Origin: Streptacidiphilus melanogenes
Lineage (GTDB): Bacteria > Actinomycetota > Actinomycetes > Streptomycetales > Streptomycetaceae
Direction: 5' to 3'
DNA length: 52,668 nt
Assembly (NCBI RefSeq): GCF_000787835.1
Contig: NZ_BBPP01000007.1
Location: 26,412 to 79,079 of the forward strand
The notes beneath the pieces were generated by a model. The model was not told the origin of the DNA, searched no databases, and worked only from the letters and a program-made list of their open reading frames with translations. Of this stretch, positions 27,864-34,507 are shown piece after piece; the stretch's first letter is position 1; every line of letters begins with the position of its first letter. The position numbers were made by a program, and so were the translations under genes.

Positions 27864-28192
27864 TCAACGTCGAGGTTGGCTCGCTTGGCAGTTTGTCGTC
27901 GGCCGGTACGGCGAAGAGCACGGCCCCAGATCGACGGGGCAGTCCTGAGGGGAAACTCGCGCTTGCACCAGTCGCAGGAGAGTTGGGCTCGCACGCCGAC
28001 AGCGTTGAGGCGCCTTGCTGCGGCTGTTGCCCGCTCGAACCAGGTCACCTCCAGGATCGTGGTTGGCGCGGAGCCGAGCAGTTGCTTGCTCCGCCACGCG
28101 CTCAGGCCGGTCACCGCCCGAACCGCTTGAACGGCGTCCAGCTCCTGGGGTCCGTCCTCGCCGAGCCCGACGCGGAACCCGGGATCTTCCAC
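27864..28192 (-). pseudogene. Orphan L7/L12 C-terminal-domain-like protein, frameshifted
   Basis: From a GTG at 28192 (GGAGG five bases upstream), residues 5-75 (FRVGLGEDGPQELDAVQAV then RAVTGLSAWRSKQLLGSAP, ending NAVGVRAQL) follow the pattern of the ribosomal L7/L12 C-terminal domain (VxVIKxVRxITGLxLKEAKxLVxxxP ... LxxxGAxVEL). Next comes CDWCKREF, and the matching second Cys pair (CPVDLGPC ... NCQAS) lies in the neighbouring frame, ending at a TGA at 27864. One missing base around 27930-27940 would join them into a protein of about 109 residues. In the unshifted frame the ORF runs to 27773 with an Arg-rich, non-coding-like tail. Small orphan L7/L12-like proteins with Cys tails occur in streptomycetes. 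It is either a recent pseudogene or a sequencing error. Confidence 0.55.
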
Positions 28193-28275
28193 TGCATCCT
28201 CCAAGGATGATCTCCGGAGACCGCCACCAGGCAGTCCGGGGCCAGGCCGCGCGGACCGGGGGCGGCCAGGGATGG

Positions 28276-28863
28276 TCAGGATTCGCCGGCGAACCGCCAG
28301 GCCTCGATGTCGCGGTAGCGAATCACACCGGGGCCGCGGCCTATGTTGCTGCCGACCAGGTGGAGGCGTGCGGCCTGCCACCTGCGGCCGGTGAAGTCGG
28401 CGAGGCCCGCGGATGCGGACAGGATGCCGGCCTCCTGGCCGCGCTTGGCCCGGGCCAACGTCAGGTGTGGGCGCAGCGGGCGCTCCTGGAAGGAGATGCC
28501 GCAGGCTCGCACCGAGTCGCGAACTTCATCAGCGAGGCTGTGGAGGCCGTCGAGCTCCCCCTCGATCCCGGCCCACAACAGCCGTTCGTCGAAGTGGCCG
28601 CCGCCGTTCAGACGCAGGGCCAGGGAGGGGCGATCGGCGGCCAGCTGAGCGAGGGCCGGTCGCAGGAGCGGGACGGTCGTGACTGAGAGCTCGCCGAGGA
28701 ACGCCAGCGTGATGTGCCAGTCCTCGATCCGGTTCCACCGGAGGTGGGAGTACTTCTCGTAGGCGGGCTGCAGGGCGGCCGCCAGCTCTTCCTTGGCGTC
28801 GTCGGGCGGGGCCAGGGCAACGAACAGGCGCACGGTCGAGGACTGGTGGGGATGATCGGTCAC
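28276..28863 (-). CDS. thpR: RNA 2',3'-cyclic phosphodiesterase (2H phosphoesterase)
   Basis: A 195-residue protein of the LigT/ThpR family. The two catalytic HxT motifs are present: WHITLAFLG in the N-terminal lobe and RPHLTLARAK in the C-terminal lobe. RLFVALAPPDDAKEEL is the usual family opening. These enzymes hydrolyse 2',3'-cyclic phosphate ends on RNA, and some have RNA ligase activity. The GTG at 28863 lacks a clear ribosome-binding site; an in-frame GTG ten codons later, just before RLFVALAPP, is a possible alternative. It lies upstream of the L7/L12-like remnant on the same strand. Confidence 0.87.
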   Translation of the reverse strand: MTDHPHQSSTVRLFVALAPPDDAKEELAAALQPAYEKYSHLRWNRIEDWHITLAFLGELSVTTVPLLRPALAQLAADRPSLALRLNGGGHFDERLLWAGIEGELDGLHSLADEVRDSVRACGISFQERPLRPHLTLARAKRGQEAGILSASAGLADFTGRRWQAARLHLVGSNIGRGPGVIRYRDIEAWRFAGES

Positions 28864-29232
28864 CAGGGCTTTCTAGCATCCCTGCTGTTCCCGCCCCGCC
28901 TGCGCCTGCGGGTCGGTCCGGGGGCGGGACGACCGATCCGGCCGTCCGACCGGTGTGCGCGCGTCGCTGCCTGGCGGAGCGGATGCCGTGCAGGACACGG
29001 TCGGCCCTGTGCAGGGGCCGCAAGACCACGGCCGACACCCCGCTGCGATTGTGGGACTGGGGCGGACCGTGGCTGGTAGGCGTGCCCGGCCTGCTTTAGC
29101 CCTGATGGAACGTCGTGACCAGCCGGTAGCGGTCGCCGCTGTGCCGGACGGTCGACAGGACGCTGGGCCATCGGCCGCGTCGGCGGCGTAGCTGGATCCA
29201 CGTGGCCTTCGACAGCATGCTTGAATCGGCGG

Positions 29233-29367
29233 GTGATCGACTGGTCGACTCTGCAGGACGTCTACGGCGTGGCGGCTGAGATTCCCGAACTGCTGGAACG
29301 GGCGGCCGATGGTGATCAGGACGGGCGTGATGTTGGGTATTCCGCCGTTTTCGTGCACCTTACGTGA
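29233..29367 (+). pseudogene. Truncated N-terminus of an actinobacterial HEAT-type protein
   Basis: A GTG-started frame of 44 codons reads MIDWSTLQDVYGVAAEIPEL then LERAADGDQDGRDVGYSAVF. It recalls the first 35 residues of streptomycete proteins annotated as HEAT-repeat or hypothetical, which normally continue past this point for several hundred residues. Here it stops at a TGA. No ribosome-binding site is obvious. I read it as the stump of a deleted gene. Confidence 0.4.
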
Positions 29368-29567
29368 CGCCCGGGGCCGCTCTCAGAGATCGCTTTCAGC
29401 GCGCGATCCGTACACGGTCGCGAGGGATGTCCAGGGAAGTCGCCGCGGGAGAGACCGCAGGCCGGCGGCATGAACAGCGGACGAGTCGGCCTGTACGCCG
29501 GGTTCTTCCGCCCCACCTTTCCGACCTGCACCGACGGGGTAGCGAACCGGTCGTGACCTGCGGGAAT

Positions 29568-29607
29568 GGCAGTCAGAGGCAGTCAGAGGGCGTCACAGGC
29601 AGTCATG
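29568..29607. repeat. Four 10-bp direct repeats (GGCAGTCAGA type)
   Basis: Four successive decamers, GGCAGTCAGA, GGCAGTCAGA, GGGCGTCACA and GGCAGTCATG, are arrayed head to tail. The third is degenerate. A 10-bp period places all copies on one face of the helix, as for iterons or recombinase arm sites. Confidence 0.75.
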
Positions 29608-29611
29608 CTGC

Positions 29612-29653
29612 TTGGCCCCCGATTGGCCCCGCTGGCCCCCGCTTGGCCCCGGG
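29612..29653. repeat. Four TTGGCCCC(C)G direct repeats, ~10-bp period
   Basis: Four units, TTGGCCCCCGA, TTGGCCCCGC, TGGCCCCCGCT and TGGCCCCGGG, follow the GGCAGTCA ladder after four bases. Together the two ladders make an 86-bp helically phased array about 170 bp upstream of the plasmid-like gene module. Confidence 0.75.
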
Positions 29654-29824
29654 CTGATGCTGCGAGCGCAGGCCTGCCTCCGAGCAGTGCCGGACGTACG
29701 AATGCCCCCAGGAGTGGAGTCCTGGAGGCTTCGCTGGCACCGATTGGAGGTCGGTTCCGGGCACCACCCGCGGTTTTGACGGGCCTCGGTGGTGGTGTCC
29801 ACGTCCTTGCGAGACACGACCAGG

Positions 29825-31357
29825 ATGCCATCTCCTGTCTTCCCTCGGCAGCGGTCCGAGGAAGCGGTTTCGACCCAACCCGGCGCGGGACGCCCGGGTA
29901 GCTCCGCGGCACTCGGTTTGGCGGGTCTGCCGCACGCGGCAGCGGATCTAATCCTGCTGGGTGATCTCGGTGGCCGGTACGCGACCGGCGCCTACTCCCG
30001 GCTCGCTGGCGACGGGGCGGTCCGGCCGCGGGAGCGGCGGCAGGCGGAGTCCGAGCACGGCCACCGGATCACCGCGGCGATCGCCTGCCACGTGGCCCGC
30101 GCCGGCGGGACGGTCGAGCAGCTGACCCGGCTGCTGTTGCACCCGGAACACGAGGGCGGCCGCCACGCGCAGGTGATCGCGCTGCGGTCCGGGCACGCCC
30201 GCGCCCAGGGATATGTCGAGCGCGTCTGGTCCAGCGCCACCGCCCTGGTCGAGAGCACCACGGACGTCGCATCCCGCGAGGGAGTGCACGAGGACCTGGC
30301 GCGGCTGCGGGAGTGCATCGAGACCACCGCGTGGCGCGGTGAGCGGGGCCGGACCGCGCTGCGGGTGCTGCGAGCGCACCTGAACTTCGCCCAGGCCGCC
30401 GGGGGCCGCCTGCACTTCGCGAGTGAGCGGCAGGCGGCGGAGGAGGCCGGGATCTCCCGGCAGACCCTGCGGCAGGCTTACGAGCTGGTCCTCAAGCCGG
30501 GCGGCTGGCTGCGTCGGCTTCGCGTCGGCTACGGCACCGAGGGCTCGACCTGGTACCTCGCCGACGGCCCCGCCGACCCTCAACCCGCCGCTGTGTCTCA
30601 TGATCAGCCCAGTCAGTGCCCCCCCGACGGGGAGCTTGGGGAGTGGACCACCCCTGAGACGGACACCGGGGCTGACGTCGATTCCCGGGTCATCGGCCTG
30701 CTCATGGGGCACGACGCGTTCGCCCACAACGCGCTGGGTTCCTCTGCGTTGATGGTCATCGGCGCTCTGCATGCTCGCCCCGGCCAGACTCCCGGCGAGC
30801 TCACGGTCTCCGCGTCGCTGTCGCGGGCGACCGCCTACCGCACCATCGCCCGCTTGGAAGGCCACGGCCTGGTCCAGCGGTCCGGCGAGGGCTGGTCACT
30901 CACCACCCAGGCGCTGCGGGGGATCGGTAACAGCGTCCCCGAGGCTGTTACCGCCCTTGCGGTCGAGCCCGAGCCCGCCGTTGTCGGGTGGGACGTCCTC
31001 GCGGCCGCCTGCGGCACCGCCGGCATCGGGGCTGCCCGGCACGCTCTGCACGCGGCGGAACGTGCTGCCTACCGCGCCACCCTCGCGGCCCTGGAGGAGC
31101 GGCGCAGCCCCGCACGGACGGCCGTGGTCGACGGCCGAACCGTGTTGGTGCCCGGTCCTCGCGCTGACGAGATCCCCACCGGCTGGCGTGGCCCCGGCGG
31201 CACCGTTTTGGACCCGATCACCGGGCGGCCCGTGTCGGGCTGGCAGGTCGCCACCGACGGACGCCTGATCCTCCTCAGCCCTGGCGACGACCGCAGCTAC
31301 GACGAACTCGTCGCCGCCCACACCACCGCCCTGCACGAATGGGAGACCGCAGCATGA
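29825..31357 (+). CDS. Winged-helix DNA-binding protein of a plasmid/ICE-like module
   Basis: A protein of about 510 residues. Around residues 185-245, FASERQAAEEAGISRQTLRQAYELVLKPGGWLRRLRVGYGTEGSTWYLAD is a winged-helix unit. Around 325-370, TPGELTVSASLSRATAYRTIARLEGHGLVQRSGEGWSLT is a second. The C-terminus is Ala-rich with a conserved-looking GWRGPGGTVLDPITGRPVSGWQV. The start is uncertain: ATG at 29825 is used, but a GTG at 29789 keeps the frame. Its role may be replication initiation, partition or transfer control; I do not recognise a named family. The stop overlaps the next start (ATGA). Confidence 0.6.
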   Translation: MPSPVFPRQRSEEAVSTQPGAGRPGSSAALGLAGLPHAAADLILLGDLGGRYATGAYSRLAGDGAVRPRERRQAESEHGHRITAAIACHVARAGGTVEQLTRLLLHPEHEGGRHAQVIALRSGHARAQGYVERVWSSATALVESTTDVASREGVHEDLARLRECIETTAWRGERGRTALRVLRAHLNFAQAAGGRLHFASERQAAEEAGISRQTLRQAYELVLKPGGWLRRLRVGYGTEGSTWYLADGPADPQPAAVSHDQPSQCPPDGELGEWTTPETDTGADVDSRVIGLLMGHDAFAHNALGSSALMVIGALHARPGQTPGELTVSASLSRATAYRTIARLEGHGLVQRSGEGWSLTTQALRGIGNSVPEAVTALAVEPEPAVVGWDVLAAACGTAGIGAARHALHAAERAAYRATLAALEERRSPARTAVVDGRTVLVPGPRADEIPTGWRGPGGTVLDPITGRPVSGWQVATDGRLILLSPGDDRSYDELVAAHTTALHEWETAA

Positions 31358-31920
31358 CCACACCCGCCCGCCCCTCCGGCTGGGGTCCTGCCCGCCAGCG
31401 ACAGGCACTCGACATGGCCGCCCGCTACCGCCACGGGGCAACTGTGCGCGAGCTCGCCACCGCCACCGGCCTGTCCCCGTCCACAGTCCTGAACCGGTTG
31501 CGGATGGTCGACACCCCCATGCGCACCCAGCAGCAGACCCTAGCACTTCGCCAGGGCCCCGACCGCGCCCGCCTAGCCAACCGGCTGCGCACCACCTACC
31601 AGGGCGGCGCCACGGTCACGGCCCTCGCCGAACGGCACGGCCTGTCGGCGCGGACGGTGCGCCGGCTGCTTCGCGAGGCCGGAACCGTCCTGCGCTCCAG
31701 CGCCGAGACCCGAACACTGAACCGCGCAGGGCACGAGGCCGAGCGCCAGCAGCAGATGGATGAGCTGCGGCGCTGGTACGAGGCGGGGGTCAGCGTGCCC
31801 GCGCTGGCCGCCGTGCACGAGTGCTCACCGTCGACCGTCTACCGGCTGCTGCACCGCGCAGGCACCGTCCTGCGCCCCCACGGCCGAACCATCACCGGCC
31901 CCGCCACAGCACCACCGTGA
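31354..31920 (+). CDS. Triple helix-turn-helix protein
   Basis: A 188-residue protein made of three similar HTH units: TVRELATATGLSPSTVLNRLR, TVTALAERHGLSARTVRRLL followed by REAGTVLR, and VPALAAVHECSPSTVYRLLH followed by RAGTVLR. Each resembles the HTH of resolvases (HTH_23/Hin type). No catalytic domain is present, so it is likely a DNA-binding accessory or regulatory protein of the element. It is translationally coupled to the winged-helix gene. The three-fold internal repeat suggests recognition of iterated sites, possibly the decamer ladders upstream. Confidence 0.7.
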   Translation: MTTPARPSGWGPARQRQALDMAARYRHGATVRELATATGLSPSTVLNRLRMVDTPMRTQQQTLALRQGPDRARLANRLRTTYQGGATVTALAERHGLSARTVRRLLREAGTVLRSSAETRTLNRAGHEAERQQQMDELRRWYEAGVSVPALAAVHECSPSTVYRLLHRAGTVLRPHGRTITGPATAPP

Positions 31921-31999
31921 CGGGGAGTCCGATGCGGCCAATGAGCGCCGCACGCCGAACCCGCCGACAACTTCTCGCACTCAACGGAAGGACCACACC

Positions 32000-32644
32000 A
32001 TGATCATTGCTCACATCAGCCCGCGCACCGGCGGGAAGACCACCTCCGTCGGCTGGCACAGCCACGCGCTGCAGGAGCGCGGCTACCCGGTGGCGGCGTT
32101 CGAGGCCGACTACAGCCGTCAGCTCGCCGAGTGGGATGCCTGCGCTGGCGGGTTCCCCTTCCCGGTGCTGCAGCTGGCCTCACCGCTGTTCTACAAGAAC
32201 GCTCCGCAGGCCCTGCGCCCTGGTCAGATCGGCGTCGTGGACTGCGGCCACGCCGAGGACCACCGGACCATCGTCCAGTCCGTCCTGCGCATCGCCGACC
32301 TGGCCATCCTCAACACCGCGCCCACCATCGCCGACATCGACCGCATCGAGCGCTTGCCGATGGACCAACTCATCGACGACGTCGCCGTCCTACGGCCCGA
32401 CGGGAAGCCGCCCGCGACGTGGGTGCTGCTCAACCGCACCGTCGCCGGGGCCAAGGCCACCAACGACCACCGCACCTACCTTCGCGACCGCGGCTGGAAC
32501 GTGTTCACCACCACCATCCCCAACGCCCAGCTCTACGCCCAGTCCATGCTGCGGCCCGTCACCGCGCGCGGCTCCGCCTACGACGAACTCGTCACCGAGA
32601 TGACCACCCTCGGCCTGCTGCCCCCGATCGGAGACCAGTTGTGA
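32000..32644 (+). CDS. ParA-like P-loop ATPase
   Basis: A 214-residue ATPase. The N-terminus MIIAHISPRTGGKTTSVGWHSHAL carries a shortened deviant Walker A (GGKTTS, without the usual signature lysine two positions after the first Gly). GQIGVVDCGHAED gives the Walker B aspartate, and WVLLNRTVAGAK is the switch-like NR/K motif of ParA/MinD proteins. ParA drives segregation of low-copy plasmids. It has GGAAGGA seven bases before the ATG. The next gene overlaps it, giving a parA-parB-like pair. Confidence 0.72.
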   Translation: MIIAHISPRTGGKTTSVGWHSHALQERGYPVAAFEADYSRQLAEWDACAGGFPFPVLQLASPLFYKNAPQALRPGQIGVVDCGHAEDHRTIVQSVLRIADLAILNTAPTIADIDRIERLPMDQLIDDVAVLRPDGKPPATWVLLNRTVAGAKATNDHRTYLRDRGWNVFTTTIPNAQLYAQSMLRPVTARGSAYDELVTEMTTLGLLPPIGDQL

Positions 32645-33732
32645 CCCCCACCGACCGCAGCGCACCCCTGCGCGCCCGCACTACCGACGCGGCCGTCGCC
32701 GGCCAGAGCACGGCGCTGCCGATGGCGGCCACGGCCCGGCCGGCGGACCTGGTGATCACCGGCGAACTGATCCCCGCACCGGGTGACGGGCAGGGGAGCG
32801 GACCGCTCAGCGAGGTGGAACTCCACGACCTGGGCACGTGCGAGCGGGCCGTGGAGAACCTGGCCACCGCGACCTGGCTGGCGGGTAAGGCCCTGCAGAC
32901 CATCCGCGATGGCAAGCTCTACCGGCAGACCCACCGCACGTTTGAGGAGTACGTCACCGAGCGCTGGGAGATCGGCGAGCGCACTGCGTACCAGATGATC
33001 GAGGAATGGCCCCTGGCCGAACGCCTCAACCAGGCCTACGGCAAGCCCGTCACTGCCTCCCACATCCGCGCCCTGCTCCCCGTCACCACCCGCTTCGGCC
33101 TGGACGACGCCGTCGAGCTCTACCAGCAACTCCGAGCCCGCGCCCAAGCGGACGGCGTGCGGCTGACAGCACAGATCACCGGCCAGATCGCCAAGGCGGT
33201 CCTCAAGCGCGCCGGCCAGCAAGCCGGAGGGATCGAATTCACACATGCAGCCCGGCAGCTGATCACCGCTCAGCCATCGCTGGCCGAAGCGGGAGCGGCG
33301 CGATCGCGGTCAGCCGTGCCGCGTGATCGGCCGGTCGTGGCACCCGCCGAACCGGACCTGCGAAATTTCGCAGGAAATCACGGGGAGGTAACGGCACTGG
33401 CGAAGGGAGGGCAGCCGGGGCCCTTGACCGTGGACGGGATCGCGACCGTTCCAGTCAGGGCGGAGACGGGGAGCCCGGTGGCGATGGATGTCGGCATGTG
33501 GACCGCAGAGCTCGGTGAAGCGCAAGGAGGGGTGCTGAGCTCGGGGATGGCCAGGACTGCGGTCGGGCTCTACCGGGACATCGTCAGCCACATCCAGGCC
33601 ATCGAGCGGCTTGCAAGCTCGCCGTGTCTCGTGCCGAACGGACCGGACGAGGAGGCCGAGTTCGACCACCTCCACGTGCAGATCACCAACCGGCTCACCC
33701 AGATCCTGGACTCGCTCACCGCCGAGGGCTGA
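32641..33732 (+). CDS. ParB/KfrA-like partner of the ParA-like ATPase
   Basis: A 363-residue protein starting at a GTG that overlaps the ParA stop (GTGA). Residues about 60-145 (CERAVENLATATWLAGKALQTIRDGKLYRQTHRTFEEYVTERWEIGERTAYQMIEEWPLAERL) form a helical DNA-binding-type domain of the DUF3102 kind found in plasmid proteins; RFGLDDAVELYQQLRARAQ follows. The middle (240-300) is low-complexity, and the C-terminus is a short helix bundle. A centromere-binding role is inferred from operon position. A strong hairpin follows. Confidence 0.6.
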   Translation: MTPTDRSAPLRARTTDAAVAGQSTALPMAATARPADLVITGELIPAPGDGQGSGPLSEVELHDLGTCERAVENLATATWLAGKALQTIRDGKLYRQTHRTFEEYVTERWEIGERTAYQMIEEWPLAERLNQAYGKPVTASHIRALLPVTTRFGLDDAVELYQQLRARAQADGVRLTAQITGQIAKAVLKRAGQQAGGIEFTHAARQLITAQPSLAEAGAARSRSAVPRDRPVVAPAEPDLRNFAGNHGEVTALAKGGQPGPLTVDGIATVPVRAETGSPVAMDVGMWTAELGEAQGGVLSSGMARTAVGLYRDIVSHIQAIERLASSPCLVPNGPDEEAEFDHLHVQITNRLTQILDSLTAEG

Positions 33733-33741
33733 GCTCACGTT

Positions 33742-33771
33742 GCCGTGGTCCGCCAATCTGCGGACCACGGC
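33742..33771. terminator. Hairpin after the parA-parB-like pair
   Basis: A perfect 12-bp inverted repeat (GCCGTGGTCCGC, loop CAATCT, complement) lies 9 bp after the stop codon. It extends to 15 bp with one mismatch. Confidence 0.8.
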
Positions 33772-33811
33772 GACCTTCGTTCACCAGCCTGCATCTACTC
33801 GGAGCAAGGTC

Positions 33812-34474
33812 ATGTCGAACAAGCCCGCACTGCCAACGTCGCCCCCGGTCGGCACGAGGGCTGAGCAGTTGTCTCTGCTCTGCCCCAGGGACCCCGGCCC
33901 CGGGGCAGTTGGCGCTGTCCAACTCTCGTTGCTGGGGCAGCCAGCCGCTGTCCGGCTGCCTGCGGAGCTCTGGCGGTCCTGGCTCGACAGTCCCATCGTG
34001 GTCGCACGCTTTGAGGCCAAGCGCTACGTCCGTCGGGACAGCCGCTGCTGGCCGTGGCTCGGCGCGGTCAGCGACACCGGACACGGAAGCTTCAGAGCGG
34101 CGAGTCTCCCGGGAGTGTCCCGGCGTGGAACCGTCCCGGCGCACCTCTTCGCCTACCAACTGATCCATGGCGTCATACCGCGACTGGGCTGGTCGGAATC
34201 GGAGGACCCGGTCGTGTGCCACCGCTGCGACTCCCACGGCTGCGTCAACCCGCACCACCTACGCCTCGGCACCGCCGCCGAGAACCGAGCCGAGTGGGCA
34301 CGCCGCCACCGCGACCCGTCCGGGCCACTGGCGGACGTGCGCGGCCCAGTTGGCCGAACTCGCGCCATCGCCCAAGTGGTGAGGACCGGTCTCTCGCTCG
34401 GGGAGAGCCCGGCGCTCATCGACGCGCGAATCCTGACCGTCGAACGTGAAGGTCTCCCACTCACGTTGTGGTGA
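33812..34474 (+). CDS. HNH endonuclease-domain protein
   Basis: A 220-residue protein. Residues about 85-165 (CWPWLGAVSDTGHGSFRA ... AHLFAYQLIHGVIP ... VCHRCDSHGCVNPHHLRLGTAAENRAEW) form a phage-type HNH/HNH_3 domain with the catalytic HGCVNPHHL core and zinc-type cysteines. The C-terminal TRAIAQVVRTGLSLGESPALIDARILTVEREG resembles the HTH that often follows such nucleases. Related genes ride on phages and ICEs as homing or packaging nucleases. It is the last plus-strand gene of the module and is convergent with the candidate defence operon. Confidence 0.78.
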   Translation: MSNKPALPTSPPVGTRAEQLSLLCPRDPGPGAVGAVQLSLLGQPAAVRLPAELWRSWLDSPIVVARFEAKRYVRRDSRCWPWLGAVSDTGHGSFRAASLPGVSRRGTVPAHLFAYQLIHGVIPRLGWSESEDPVVCHRCDSHGCVNPHHLRLGTAAENRAEWARRHRDPSGPLADVRGPVGRTRAIAQVVRTGLSLGESPALIDARILTVEREGLPLTLW

Positions 34475-34487
34475 CCATGCGTCCATT

Positions 34488-34507
34488 CGGTTCCTTACGT
34501 GGAACCG
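34488..34507. terminator. Weak bidirectional hairpin between convergent genes
   Basis: CGGTTCC and GGAACCG flank a 6-base loop that contains the TAA stop of the minus-strand 565-residue gene, 14 bp from the HNH stop. Confidence 0.45.

Larger units (their letters stand above)
28864..29824. other. Gene-poor junction with remnants and repeats
   Basis: These 961 bp hold no intact gene that I can defend. They contain a truncated reading frame at 29233-29367, a minus-strand 40-codon frame at 29096-29218 with mixed coding character (MLSKATWIQLRRRR start, RYRLVTTFHQG end), the two repeat ladders at 29568-29653, and a small palindrome CCAGGA / TCCTGG at 29708-29725. The mixture suggests the edge of an integrated element. 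Confidence 0.55.

Noticed and set aside
27773-28381. Reading the L7/L12-like gene as a 202-codon ORF starting at 28381
   Set aside because: The extra N-terminus overlaps thpR and is Arg/Pro-rich. A GTG with a good binding site at 28192 fits the domain start.
29568-29653. CRISPR array
   Set aside because: The units are about 10 bp, contiguous and without spacers, so they are not CRISPR repeats. No cas gene is in the window.
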